From: Lentibacillus populi
Lineage (GTDB): Bacteria; Bacillota; Bacilli; Bacillales; Amphibacillaceae
Length of the DNA: 39,588 bases
Assembly: GCA_014642895.1 (NCBI GenBank)
Contig: BMJD01000040.1
Coordinates: 1 to 39,588, forward strand
Reading direction: 5' to 3'
Positions 32,392-39,084 of the stretch are shown piece after piece; the stretch's first letter is position 1, and every line of letters begins with the position of its first letter. Position numbers and translations under genes: made by a program. Below the pieces are notes generated by a model that saw nothing but the letters and a program-made list of their open reading frames with translations, ran no database searches and was not told where the DNA came from.

Positions 32392-32883
32392 TCAATCCAC
32401 CTCCTTAAGCTTTGCTTTGTGGGCGATTTCATCACGCAGCATCAAGGCTTCGTGTTCAGGGAGCGCAGGGATCGAATGTGAAGACTGCATTGTACCAATG
32501 GATAACGTATACAACTTGTACTTTCTTAGCAGTGGACCCTGTTTCGCCTCTACATATTGTACCTTTGTCATTGGAATGATAATATGTTCCTCATTAAGAA
32601 TTCCATGCTTCAATTGAACAAATTCTTCATTGATTCCATAACGCCAATATTTTTGTAGAAGTAATGGTTCCATAAAGACTGACCAGATGGCTGAAATCGG
32701 TGTCAGTACAATAAGAACCCATAATACAATGATGATCCAGTGATACCAGTCAAAGTAATACCCCGCCCAAAGAAGCCCGGCCAGAACAATAAGGGCAATG
32801 CCTTCTCCAATACTATTACTTATCCGCCAGACCGTGACGGCATCTTGTGAAATATGATTATCCGGTTCGTTTATTATGTTCAA
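32392..32883 (-). CDS. ydbS: YdbS-like membrane protein with one PH-like domain
   Basis: 163 residues from the TTG at 32883, which lies after AGGAGTG; a TTG at 32907 has no site. Two membrane segments (about 25-70) are followed by a bPH_2 domain (WRYGINEEFVQLKHGILNEE, IIPMTKVQYVEAKQGPLLRK). It probably forms a complex with YdbT. A sigma-W-like promoter lies about 75 bases upstream, as expected for this operon. Confidence 0.88.
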   Translation of the reverse strand: MNIINEPDNHISQDAVTVWRISNSIGEGIALIVLAGLLWAGYYFDWYHWIIIVLWVLIVLTPISAIWSVFMEPLLLQKYWRYGINEEFVQLKHGILNEEHIIIPMTKVQYVEAKQGPLLRKYKLYTLSIGTMQSSHSIPALPEHEALMLRDEIAHKAKLKEVD

Positions 32884-32955
32884 CGCTGCCTCACTCCTCA
32901 GTTGCAATTCTTACAATGAATAAGTGGTTGTCTAATGGTATGTTTTTATTTCTAT

Positions 32956-32981
32956 TACGAATTTTTGACGATAAAAGTTTC
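32956..32981 (-). promoter_or_regulatory. Sigma-W-type (ECF) promoter of ydbS-ydbT
   Basis: On the minus strand GAAAC (32977-32981), 17 bases, CGTA (32956-32959). It matches TGAAAC-N16/17-CGTA except for the first base of the -35. The position fits B. subtilis ydbST control by sigma-W, the antibiotic and envelope stress sigma factor. Confidence 0.7.
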
Positions 32982-33030
32982 GTATTCTAGTAAAAAATGG
33001 GGGTGCCGGATTATTTTATGGATTGATCCT

Positions 33031-33182
33031 TGGAAATTTCAACCCTTGGAGGAGAACATCAACCCGTGCGCGCAAAACTTCAACACATAGATGAGAGCAT
33101 CAAACCGAGCTCGGAAACTTCAACCCTTGGAGCTTCAACCCGAGCGCAGAAGCTTCAACACATGGACGAGAACATCAACCCA
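33031..33182. repeat. Degenerate tandem array, about 20-bp half-units in an 80-bp super-unit
   Basis: Eight half-units share the core (A/T)TCAAC(C/A)C, alternating mainly CTTCAAC and CATCAAC at steps of 15-21 bases. Units 1-4 and 5-8 match as an 80-bp duplication (CAACCCT, CAACCCG, CAACACA, then CATCAA in each), with a 5-base deletion in unit 6. The period is not a multiple of three and no frame stays open, so it is not coding. It lies between the ydbST promoter and the thioredoxin-gene terminator. It is not a CRISPR array: there are no unique spacers. Confidence 0.85.
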
Positions 33183-33188
33183 TAAAAA

Positions 33189-33225
33189 AAGCCAACCAAG
33201 ATTCTTAATAGAACCCAGTTGGCTT
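33189..33225 (-). terminator. Terminator of the thioredoxin-like gene
   Basis: AAGCCAAC (33189-33196) and GTTGGCTT (33218-33225) pair perfectly, an inner helix extends the stem, and TTTTTTTATG follows on the minus strand. Confidence 0.88.
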
Positions 33226-33239
33226 AATAGAACCAGCTA

Positions 33240-33560
33240 TCATCCAAGCTGTTCGTGTAAAAATTCCGTTACAGATTCAGGTGTCTTCGTATAGGCACTG
33301 TGCTGATGCGCAAGTTTTTCACCGTTTTGGAAAATCAAAATGCTTGGTATGCCCATTACTTCAAATTTTTCAGCGATACCTTTTACTTCATCACTATTTA
33401 TTTCATACCAGTCGTAATTGCTAAATTCATCGATCACATCGCCAATGAACATATCCATTCGCTTGCAATCCGGACACCAATCAGCAAAGAACTTTACAAT
33501 GACAGGCTTTTCACTTTCAATAACCTCATTAAATTGTTTTTCCGTGTTTATATGTTTCAT
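33240..33560 (-). CDS. Thioredoxin-family protein (YtpP type)
   Basis: 106 residues from the ATG at 33560, ten bases after AAGGAG; the reading from 33584 would include that site. The thioredoxin fold is complete, with the redox motif WCPDC (about 32-36) and the cis-proline in GIPSILIF. Asp in the motif and the small size match B. subtilis YtpP. It is cytosolic and likely involved in thiol-disulfide exchange. It follows the DUF368 gene by 71 bases on the same strand and ends in its own terminator. Confidence 0.9.
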   Translation of the reverse strand: MKHINTEKQFNEVIESEKPVIVKFFADWCPDCKRMDMFIGDVIDEFSNYDWYEINSDEVKGIAEKFEVMGIPSILIFQNGEKLAHQHSAYTKTPESVTEFLHEQLG

Positions 33561-33631
33561 TTTCTTAACACTCCTTATCAACATCTGCCTTTATTGTATC
33601 GATTATCAGCCTGATTGTCTTACAGTTTGCT

Positions 33632-34447
33632 CTAATCTTTATATTCCACCCGACCGAGAATATAGGCGACAAGTAGTCCTGCCGCAAACGCTGCAACACT
33701 TAACAGTACGATTGAATTGGCTGTTGGCCACCCAGGAAATACAACAGCAATAGATCCGATGACTAATCCGATGATCAATGCAAACGTGCCAATTCGATAA
33801 TTCCGTAAAAAGAAATTAATAATTTTACTCATCAGAACAATACCCAACACGATACCTACCCCTGTTACTGCTAAAATATCAAAGTGCAAATTACTCACAG
33901 CACCAATAATGGTCGGATATACGCCAACTACGAGAAGCATGAATGATCCACTAATCCCAGGCAAAATCATCGCACTACTGGCAAGGATTCCAGAAAAGAA
34001 TAATAGAACATAAGTTGACGTTGTTATATCTTTTATAACGGAAGGTTCACCGGCTTGCAAGAATGCCAATGATCCTACTAATAAGGCGCCAATGATCAGC
34101 AACAGAAAGTGATTCATCCGGAACGTATTTTTAGCATCAGCCTGATGAAATAGATAAGGCAATATCCCAATGATCAGACCTAGAAAGAAAAATTGTGTCG
34201 GCATCGCATGATGCTCGAACAACCATTCAATTAGCCTGCTTAATAATAAAATTGCTGCTCCAACTCCAATTGCAAGCGGGATTAAAAAGCCGAGCTGTTT
34301 TTTCCAATCTTTACTGAAGATCCCATTTATAGCTGCTATTAATCGATCATAGATGCCGAGCAGGACAGCGATCGTTCCCCCACTAACACCGGGGATGACA
34401 TCACTTGCACCCATCAGCATGCCGCGATAAATATTTTTCCATTCCAT
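33632..34447 (-). CDS. popT: DUF368 membrane protein (PopT-type undecaprenyl-phosphate translocase)
   Basis: 271 residues with about eight membrane segments. The paired motifs VIPGVSGGTIAVLLGIYD (about 16-33) and ASSAMILPGISGSFMLLVVG (about 155-174) are the signature of DUF368, an internal repeat. DUF368 proteins (PopT) were recently shown to return undecaprenyl phosphate across the membrane for cell-wall synthesis, alongside DedA-type UptA. The role here is assigned by family. The ATG follows GATGAGGAG. Its promoter shares a -35 with the divergent padR gene. Confidence 0.88.
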   Translation of the reverse strand: MEWKNIYRGMLMGASDVIPGVSGGTIAVLLGIYDRLIAAINGIFSKDWKKQLGFLIPLAIGVGAAILLLSRLIEWLFEHHAMPTQFFFLGLIIGILPYLFHQADAKNTFRMNHFLLLIIGALLVGSLAFLQAGEPSVIKDITTSTYVLLFFSGILASSAMILPGISGSFMLLVVGVYPTIIGAVSNLHFDILAVTGVGIVLGIVLMSKIINFFLRNYRIGTFALIIGLVIGSIAVVFPGWPTANSIVLLSVAAFAAGLLVAYILGRVEYKD

Positions 34448-34486
34448 GTAGTAAACTCCTCATCACAAATATTCGTCTCACACATA

Positions 34487-34536
34487 AATTTATCATATCA
34501 AAAATCACTTGCAATTTATATATGAAAATGTATAAT
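34487..34536. promoter_or_regulatory. Back-to-back promoters sharing one palindromic -35
   Basis: TTGCAA (34509-34514) is its own reverse complement. Rightward it is followed after 16 bases by TATAAT (34531-34536) for padR. Leftward it is followed after 16 bases by TAAATT (34487-34492, with TGA before it) for the DUF368 gene. The two polymerases could not bind at once. Confidence 0.6.
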
Positions 34537-34546
34537 TAAGTTAGGC

Positions 34547-34601
34547 TATCTTGTAAGGCAAGGTAGCCAATTCATTCCTTAGTATCTTGTATGACAAGGT
34601 A
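34547..34601. promoter_or_regulatory. Two PadR operators
   Basis: TATCTTG-5-CAAGGTA occurs at 34547-34565 and again at 34583-34601, centres 36 bp apart. The first extends to GGCTATCTTG/CAAGGTAGCC (34544-34568). The first starts at about +1 of the padR transcript, and the second overlaps the AGGTAGGTG ribosome binding site. This is the arrangement expected for autorepression. Confidence 0.75.
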
Positions 34602-34612
34602 GGTGCATCAAT

Positions 34613-34948
34613 TTGACATTACGAAGCCAGTTACTCAAAGGTATTCTTGAAGGCTGCATTCTTTCCATTATCGGACAGCAGCCAACTTACGGATATGAGC
34701 TATCCCTTCGACTGCAGGGGTTCGGTTTAGCCGATGTCAGTGAGGGTTCAATCTATCCGATTCTACTCCGGCTGCAAAAAGAAAAACTAATCGAAGGGGT
34801 TATGCAAAAATCGGAATCAGGACCCAAGCGGAAATATTATCATTTAACACCCGAGGGGGAACAAGCTTTAGCAGAATTTATCCATCACTGGGAGACGATT
34901 AAACAACCCGTTGACCGGATTATCGAAAAAGGGGGAGATATGTCGTGA
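34613..34948 (+). CDS. PadR-family transcriptional regulator
   Basis: 111 residues from the TTG at 34613, seven bases after AGGTAGGTG. The winged helix is typical (LEGCILSIIGQQPTYGYEL, VSEGSIYPILLRLQKEKLI, GPKRKYYHLTPEG). PadR repressors usually control a neighbouring membrane or transport gene. It overlaps the next gene by four bases. Two copies of a symmetric operator cover its own promoter region. Confidence 0.92.
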   Translation: MTLRSQLLKGILEGCILSIIGQQPTYGYELSLRLQGFGLADVSEGSIYPILLRLQKEKLIEGVMQKSESGPKRKYYHLTPEGEQALAEFIHHWETIKQPVDRIIEKGGDMS

Positions 34949-35625
34949 ATGCAAAGGAACTTATTGCATTAAATAATGAGAAACGAGAGCAATTAAATAA
35001 AGAAAACCTTGCTTATTATGAGGAGATGCTTGTTTTTATCAGGCTTAGCTTTAACAAGTCGGAGCAGCAGACGGAAGAATTGTTATTAGAGTTATTGGAG
35101 CATTTATTGCAAGCACAAGCGGAAGGGAGATCAGCTGAAGAGGTATTTGGTGCTGACCCAAAAGCATATTGTCAGGAATTAATTGGGGAGATACCGAAAG
35201 AACAGACAAAGCAGCAAATTCCTTTTATAGCTCATGTTGTCTTGCAATTTTTAGCGTTCATTAGTCTTGTAACCGGGATCGTACAGCTGGGGCTGTTTTA
35301 TTTCTTTGGTATAGGTTTAAATACAGTTTCGATTTCACTTGGAGCCGGTCTGGTAACTATATTGATTTTTTTGGCGTTGCTTTATAGTTTTATTTTCATT
35401 ATATTTAAATGGATTAAACGCTCATCCTTTAAAAATAAGCAATTGAAAAAGTGGGTCGAATTCATCCAGCTTTGGTTAATTTGCACAATCCATATTGGTC
35501 TATTAGCCTTCGTCCCCAGGTTGATTCCTGATTTCGGACCCGTCATAACATTGCATGCTATTTGGTTTGCAGTAGTAGGTGTCGTACTTTATCTTGTATC
35601 TTATTTGGTTAAGAGAAGTTGGTAG
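34945..35625 (+). CDS. DUF1129-like membrane protein under PadR control
   Basis: 226 residues from the GTG at 34945, which overlaps the padR stop (GTGA). The N-terminal 85 residues are charged helices (ELIALNNEKREQLNKENLAY, then VFIRLSFNKSEQQTEELLLE), followed by about four membrane segments (95-220). This is the pattern of DUF1129 proteins, which commonly sit behind PadR regulators. The function is unknown. The gene is convergent with the small-protein cluster, and the toxin-antitoxin candidate lies directly after it. No terminator of its own is seen; the antitoxin promoter begins 37 bases after its stop. Confidence 0.8.
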   Translation: MNAKELIALNNEKREQLNKENLAYYEEMLVFIRLSFNKSEQQTEELLLELLEHLLQAQAEGRSAEEVFGADPKAYCQELIGEIPKEQTKQQIPFIAHVVLQFLAFISLVTGIVQLGLFYFFGIGLNTVSISLGAGLVTILIFLALLYSFIFIIFKWIKRSSFKNKQLKKWVEFIQLWLICTIHIGLLAFVPRLIPDFGPVITLHAIWFAVVGVVLYLVSYLVKRSW

Positions 35626-35661
35626 CTTAAACCAGGAGTAAAAGGTAAGACAATAAAAAAG

Positions 35662-35690
35662 TTGATTTTTTTGATTTATTCGCATATAAT
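35662..35690 (+). promoter_or_regulatory. Promoter of the candidate antitoxin RNA
   Basis: TTGATT (35662-35667), 17 bases, TATAAT (35685-35690). A start is expected near 35697. No open frame of any size follows before the terminator at 35788-35835. Confidence 0.75.
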
Positions 35691-35696
35691 TAAAGT

Positions 35697-35836
35697 AGAA
35701 GATAATAATAAAAAAGGAGCCGTAAGCTGTAACTTACGACTCTGGACAGTTACCACAGAGTGTGGCGACTAGGTTTTAATTAGGGCTAAAAGTAATCACC
35801 CGCTTATTCCAGTCAACAGGGTGATTACTTTTTTTC
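35697..35836 (+). ncRNA. Candidate type I antitoxin RNA, about 140 nt
   Basis: The region runs from a good sigma-A promoter to a 12-bp-stem terminator with seven T residues and has no credible start codon with a ribosome binding site. It can fold a 5' hairpin (CGTAAG/CTTACG) and a second (ACTCTG/CAGAGT, loop GACAGTTACCA). Its 3' end is complementary to the 3' end of the small hydrophobic-peptide mRNA on the other strand, including its last codons and stop. This is the geometry of BsrG/SR4-, TxpA/RatA- or par-type antitoxins. Expression is inferred, not seen. Confidence 0.7.
35788..35835. terminator. Shared bidirectional terminator of toxin and antitoxin RNAs
   Basis: AAGTAATCACCC (35790-35801) and GGGTGATTACTT (35819-35830) form a perfect 12-bp stem with a 17-base loop. 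Plus strand ends with TTTTTTT; minus strand ends with TTTTAG, so it is stronger for the plus RNA. The toxin stop codon (35825-35827) is inside the stem. Confidence 0.9.
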
Positions 35837-35917
35837 ATGGCTGCTCACAATCAAGACAGCAAGAGTTGCGAATAGTATCATCAACTCTAGTGTTTTCTCA
35901 ATTGGTATCACAGGCAT
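35825..35917 (-). CDS. Small hydrophobic peptide, holin-like type I toxin candidate
   Basis: 30 residues from the ATG at 35917, or 28 from the GTG at 35911. The core is ELMILFATLAVLIV, one membrane helix, followed by SSHEKK, a charged tail. This pattern (LMI-FATL-hydrophobic-KK) matches the putative holin-like toxin group and resembles BsrG/TxpA-type peptides, which depolarise or damage the cell membrane when overproduced. GTG is seven bases from GGGGGTG, ATG only three, so GTG may be used. The ribosome binding site is buried in a hairpin (35919-35942). The stop lies in the terminator stem shared with the antisense-type RNA. Confidence 0.75.
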   Translation of the reverse strand: MPVIPIEKTLELMILFATLAVLIVSSHEKK

Positions 35918-35918
35918 C

Positions 35919-35942
35919 CACCCCCTTTCTTTCCTGGGGATG
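35919..35942 (-). promoter_or_regulatory. Hairpin sequestering the toxin ribosome binding site
   Basis: In the toxin mRNA CATCCCC (35936-35942) can pair with GGGGGTG (35919-35925) at all seven positions with one G-U, around a 10-base loop. It covers the ribosome binding site. Such occlusion is usual for type I toxins. Confidence 0.65.
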
Positions 35943-36004
35943 AACCGCCACACCTCCCGTCTGTTATGGGATGTGCGCCACACCCTGCTTCACTGTCCAT
36001 CTCC

Positions 36005-36010
36005 ATTATA
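36005..36010 (-). promoter_or_regulatory. -10 of the toxin gene promoter
   Basis: TATAAT on the minus strand, 88 bases before the ATG, giving an mRNA of about 210 nt. A TTGTTC lies 19 bases upstream, a long spacing, so the -35 is uncertain. The leader contains GTGTGGCG twice. Confidence 0.6.
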
Positions 36011-36075
36011 CAACAAAAATAGCAGAAAGGAACAATATATTTTGTAATTTCAATAAATTTAATCCAACAGTATCA

Positions 36076-36231
36076 TCACACTCTATGAGAATATTCCTGA
36101 ACCTTTTCCTTCAGTAAAGCTTTTTTCATTTCAACCCACTTTATCTTTCCAAAGGTAGCAAACGACAAGACGCTAATAATTATATATGACAAATACGGTG
36201 GTTCCTTCATAGATTGTTTAATAATTTCCAA
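36076..36231 (-). CDS. Possible 51-residue membrane peptide
   Basis: A 51-codon frame starts at TTG 36231, ten bases after an AGGAGGAG site, rather far. It has one hydrophobic segment (LSYIIISVLSFATFG, about 14-28) flanked by a basic, helical C-terminal tail (KWVEMKKALLKEKVQEY). It lies 87 bases after the last small membrane gene of the PadR cluster, on the same strand, and upstream of the toxin promoter. I do not recognise it. The strong ribosome binding site is the main support. Confidence 0.4.
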   Translation of the reverse strand: MEIIKQSMKEPPYLSYIIISVLSFATFGKIKWVEMKKALLKEKVQEYSHRV

Positions 36232-36317
36232 AGGTATTTAACTCCTCCTGATATAGATTAATACACTCAGTAATCCAACTTTTTAAACAAATACACACTC
36301 CTTCATTTTATTATACC

Positions 36318-36578
36318 TCAAGGCTCATTCCAGAAAAAAGTTGTTACTATAAAAGGAATAATAATTGTTATGAACACTATAGCTCCATTTCCGATTAAAC
36401 CAGTTTTTCTTACCACACCTTTTTCCGCAAAGAATGCCAAAAGAAAACCGATCGCTGATACTACAACACCACCAAACCAAAAACTATCATTTCCCAATAA
36501 AGCCAATATATATGCTGCTAAACCAAATAAGAAGAAGACAGTGGAGAGAGTACCCACTATTTTTTTCATTTTCCGCAT
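36318..36578 (-). CDS. Small membrane protein (unknown function)
   Basis: 86 residues from ATG 36578 (TTG 36581 is also possible; AGGGG lies just upstream). Three hydrophobic segments (about 8-28, 34-52, 62-82) are separated by short charged turns (FAEKGVVRK). I do not recognise a family. It is the last of three similar-sized membrane genes behind the PD40 gene, 18 bases after the preceding frame. The gene is similar in layout to the one at 36864-37145, perhaps a diverged duplicate. Confidence 0.65.
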   Translation of the reverse strand: MRKMKKIVGTLSTVFFLFGLAAYILALLGNDSFWFGGVVVSAIGFLLAFFAEKGVVRKTGLIGNGAIVFITIIIPFIVTTFFWNEP

Positions 36579-36596
36579 CAACCCCTAAGCTTGCTT

Positions 36597-36849
36597 TTAC
36601 TTAACCAAAACACTGAGTATGGTACCGACAATAATGCCAAGGTAAATTGAAACTGTAAAGGCTCCTAACCCCATACCTGCCCAGCCGCCTACTCCGAATA
36701 TGCTATATAAAAAGGTAAAAATGCAGATTAGACTGAGCACACTTGTTATGACATAAAATACTGTTTTGGTAATGAATCTTTATCACAATCGCCGCACCAG
36801 CACCGGCAAGGATAATTGGCAGCCAATCCTTAAAAACTGGCAAATCCAT
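36597..36849 (-). pseudogene. Frameshifted small membrane protein gene
   Basis: The reading frame starting MDLPVFKDWLPIILAGAG at 36849 runs to ATVIK-type residues near 36780 and then degrades into unrelated residues. The frame one base away continues with a convincing hydrophobic sequence (FITKTVFYVITSVLSLICIF ... GTILSVLVK) to the stop at 36597-36599. Removing one A in GTGATAAAGATTC (36774-36787 region) restores a single protein of about 83 residues, similar in size to its two neighbours. It is either a real mutation, a sequencing error or a recoding site; no classic slippery heptamer is present. Confidence 0.6.
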
Positions 36850-36863
36850 GAAAAACAATTCAT

Positions 36864-37145
36864 TTATATAATATTCTTCAACCAAATCATTAATCGTACA
36901 AACTCTAGAGGCTTGAATACTATTATGAGCAGCAAGATAATGAAGAATAATGCAATGCTAATGACATTTGCTCTGCCTTTTTCGCCACGAAATAGAGCAA
37001 CAAATCCCAATACCACGCTAACCAATAAGAACAAATATCCGATGAATGCAATTGATTCAGAATAGTTCAGAAACCCCCAATTGATTCCAAGCAACAATAG
37101 CCCTAATAATATAAAGGTTAATGCCCCAATGCTATACCTTCTCAA
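36864..37145 (-). CDS. Small membrane protein (unknown function)
   Basis: 93 residues from the TTG at 37145, seven bases after GGGGGA. It has three hydrophobic segments (about 5-24, 31-52, 60-80) with the motif FRGEKGRANVISI between the second and third. No family is recognised. It begins 20 bases after the PD40 gene and is followed after 14 bases by the frameshifted gene, so all belong to one operon. Confidence 0.75.
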   Translation of the reverse strand: MRRYSIGALTFILLGLLLLGINWGFLNYSESIAFIGYLFLLVSVVLGFVALFRGEKGRANVISIALFFIILLLIIVFKPLEFVRLMIWLKNII

Positions 37146-37165
37146 TCATAAATCCCCCTTAAAAC

Positions 37166-38197
37166 CTATTTCATATCATCTACTTCCGGTATATTAATGC
37201 TCAAATGTTTCCGCTGATCCCCATCCATGCTAACCCGCCAGTAAGAGTATTCAGAACGAGCTTCGCCAAATTTTTCATCAACCGTTACGATAAGACTGTT
37301 ACTATGATGAAAAAACACCGGGTTTGTAACATGTTTGTGAAAAGATGTAATTTGCTTTGCTTGTTGCGTGTCAACATCCATTTTAAAAGCTTCATAAATG
37401 AACAAACCATCTTTACCCTTAGTTGCAACATCAGAGAATGTAACCCGTTTCCCATCTGATGATAACGAAGGTGACGAAATAATCGGGGCACCAGAGGCAA
37501 ACTCTCCACTTGGTATTACAACTGTTTCCCCATCATCTGCAAGGGAGTGAAATACTAACTGATCACCATTCCCGTAACTCCGGTACATCAACTGCTTTCC
37601 ATCCGGTGTTACAGCTAAACCAGACATTTCATATGCCTTTTTATGTGTAATTTGATCGATTGCTTTTGTTTCTAAATCCATGCGAAATATATCAAATTCA
37701 TGTGGCCGCTTGGAAGCAATTTCAGAATAATTTTTGTATACCGATGCCTTTAGGAAATATAGTGTTTTCCCATCCGGAGAAAAAACTGCTTCCGTAATTA
37801 GGTTATTCGTATCCGTCAGCTGTTCCATTTTCCCGTTCGTCTGGTCAATTATCATTAATTCTCCAAAAGTACGTTCTTGTTCTTCAACTTCCCACTGTTT
37901 GATAAAAGCCACTTTATCTCCATTTGGGGAAAACGTCGGATTAATAAAAGAATTTCCCTCAATCGGTTTTGCTAATAGCTTTGCCGTTCCACCACTTGCT
38001 GGCACAGTATATAACGAAGCGTTACCATCCTGGAAATAAGAGAAAACCAATGTTTCATCATCGGGTGATAGGTCTGTGGTTTCACCAAATCCTGAAAAAC
38101 CCTTTGAAGGCTCAGCGAATAGACTTATCCCCCACATAAAAAAGAACAGGAAGACCATGCCAATTAGGAAAGTTATATTCTTCATTTTTAACGACAT
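37166..38197 (-). CDS. TolB-like beta-propeller protein, membrane-anchored (PD40 repeats)
   Basis: 343 residues. An N-terminal hydrophobic anchor (about 8-28) is followed by several PD40/WD40-like blades, each with the LSPDDETLVFSYF / FSPNGDKVAFIK / FSPDGKTLYFLK / VTPDGKQLMYRS / LSSDGKRVTFSD pattern. The domain should face outside the cell. PD40 proteins bind partners or ligands; no target is known. The ATG follows GGAGG by eight bases. It lies in a PadR operon between the HAAS membrane protein and three small membrane proteins, a set also associated with ABC-type permeases in other genomes. Confidence 0.85.
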   Translation of the reverse strand: MSLKMKNITFLIGMVFLFFFMWGISLFAEPSKGFSGFGETTDLSPDDETLVFSYFQDGNASLYTVPASGGTAKLLAKPIEGNSFINPTFSPNGDKVAFIKQWEVEEQERTFGELMIIDQTNGKMEQLTDTNNLITEAVFSPDGKTLYFLKASVYKNYSEIASKRPHEFDIFRMDLETKAIDQITHKKAYEMSGLAVTPDGKQLMYRSYGNGDQLVFHSLADDGETVVIPSGEFASGAPIISSPSLSSDGKRVTFSDVATKGKDGLFIYEAFKMDVDTQQAKQITSFHKHVTNPVFFHHSNSLIVTVDEKFGEARSEYSYWRVSMDGDQRKHLSINIPEVDDMK

Positions 38198-38220
38198 CTT
38201 GTCATCCTCCCACAGAAAAA

Positions 38221-39084
38221 TTATGTAAATACGAGAATCCCAAAAGGCAAGGCAATAGCAACACCGGAAAACAGGAAACCTGTCGCAAGCGATAACAACG
38301 GTTTTTTTGCAATGTATGTCATTTGGAATTTATAAAAGGTTAGCCATAAAAAAATAGGAATTGATGGCACAAATGCAATTGCACGCATGCCGATAAAGAC
38401 AAGGAATCCCCACATAAAGAACAATCCAAGGGAAATAATAATAACCCCGAATAACAGATTCATAATATAGCTGAATTTCACCAGCCCAGGTTTTCTCTGT
38501 TCATTTTCCGTCTGGCTAGTAGAATAATAGGAATTTCTGAAAACAAAAATTAGACTAACAATGATCAAGATAGTTAGACATAAACTAAATAAGAATGCCT
38601 GTCCCCCGGGTGCCGTTTCTACCATCATCAGATCGATCCCACTCCAAGTGGCGGAGACGAGTATTAACAAATTGACCAAATAGAAATACCGGCCAACAAT
38701 TGATATATTAATTGCAGCCAAAATGACAGCCGTTCCTATAAGCAGTTGAATACCAAACCACACAATTATCCGCTCATGAAGCAAAAAAACAGCATTCAAA
38801 TAGAAAATGACTCCGAATATAATTGTCGCGATGCCGATTACGTATAATAAACCACGCTGAAATGGATAAATGGACTCCTGTAGTTCACGCCCGATTCTGC
38901 TTGGATTCCCAAAATCAGCAAGTGCATATTTCTCCGCTTGTTTTTCAGAATACCCTTCGTAGAGGTAACGCTTCTTTGCTTCTTCCAGATGCATGAGAAG
39001 TTCTTCACGCATTTCTTCCCGTTCAGCTTTTGGACTTTGCATTTGCTCAAGGACGCGACGGATATATTTTTCCGTCCGGTTCAT
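38221..39084 (-). CDS. HAAS/permease-prefix-domain membrane protein
   Basis: 287 residues. Residues 1-70 form the HAAS-like helical domain (YIRRVLEQMQSPKAEREEMR, EELLMHLEEAKKRYLYEGYS, EKYALADFGNPSRIGRELQ), typical of proteins encoded directly after PadR genes. About seven or eight membrane segments follow. No transport motif is recognised. The ATG overlaps the padR stop by four bases (ATGA), so the pair is translationally coupled. HAAS domains are thought to bind the partner PadR, which would make this a membrane-bound sensor; that is an inference. Confidence 0.85.
   Translation of the reverse strand: MNRTEKYIRRVLEQMQSPKAEREEMREELLMHLEEAKKRYLYEGYSEKQAEKYALADFGNPSRIGRELQESIYPFQRGLLYVIGIATIIFGVIFYLNAVFLLHERIIVWFGIQLLIGTAVILAAINISIVGRYFYLVNLLILVSATWSGIDLMMVETAPGGQAFLFSLCLTILIIVSLIFVFRNSYYSTSQTENEQRKPGLVKFSYIMNLLFGVIIISLGLFFMWGFLVFIGMRAIAFVPSIPIFLWLTFYKFQMTYIAKKPLLSLATGFLFSGVAIALPFGILVFT

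Noticed and set aside
33031-33182. CRISPR array
   Set aside because: The units are only about 20 bp, run head to tail without unique spacers, and no cas genes are near.
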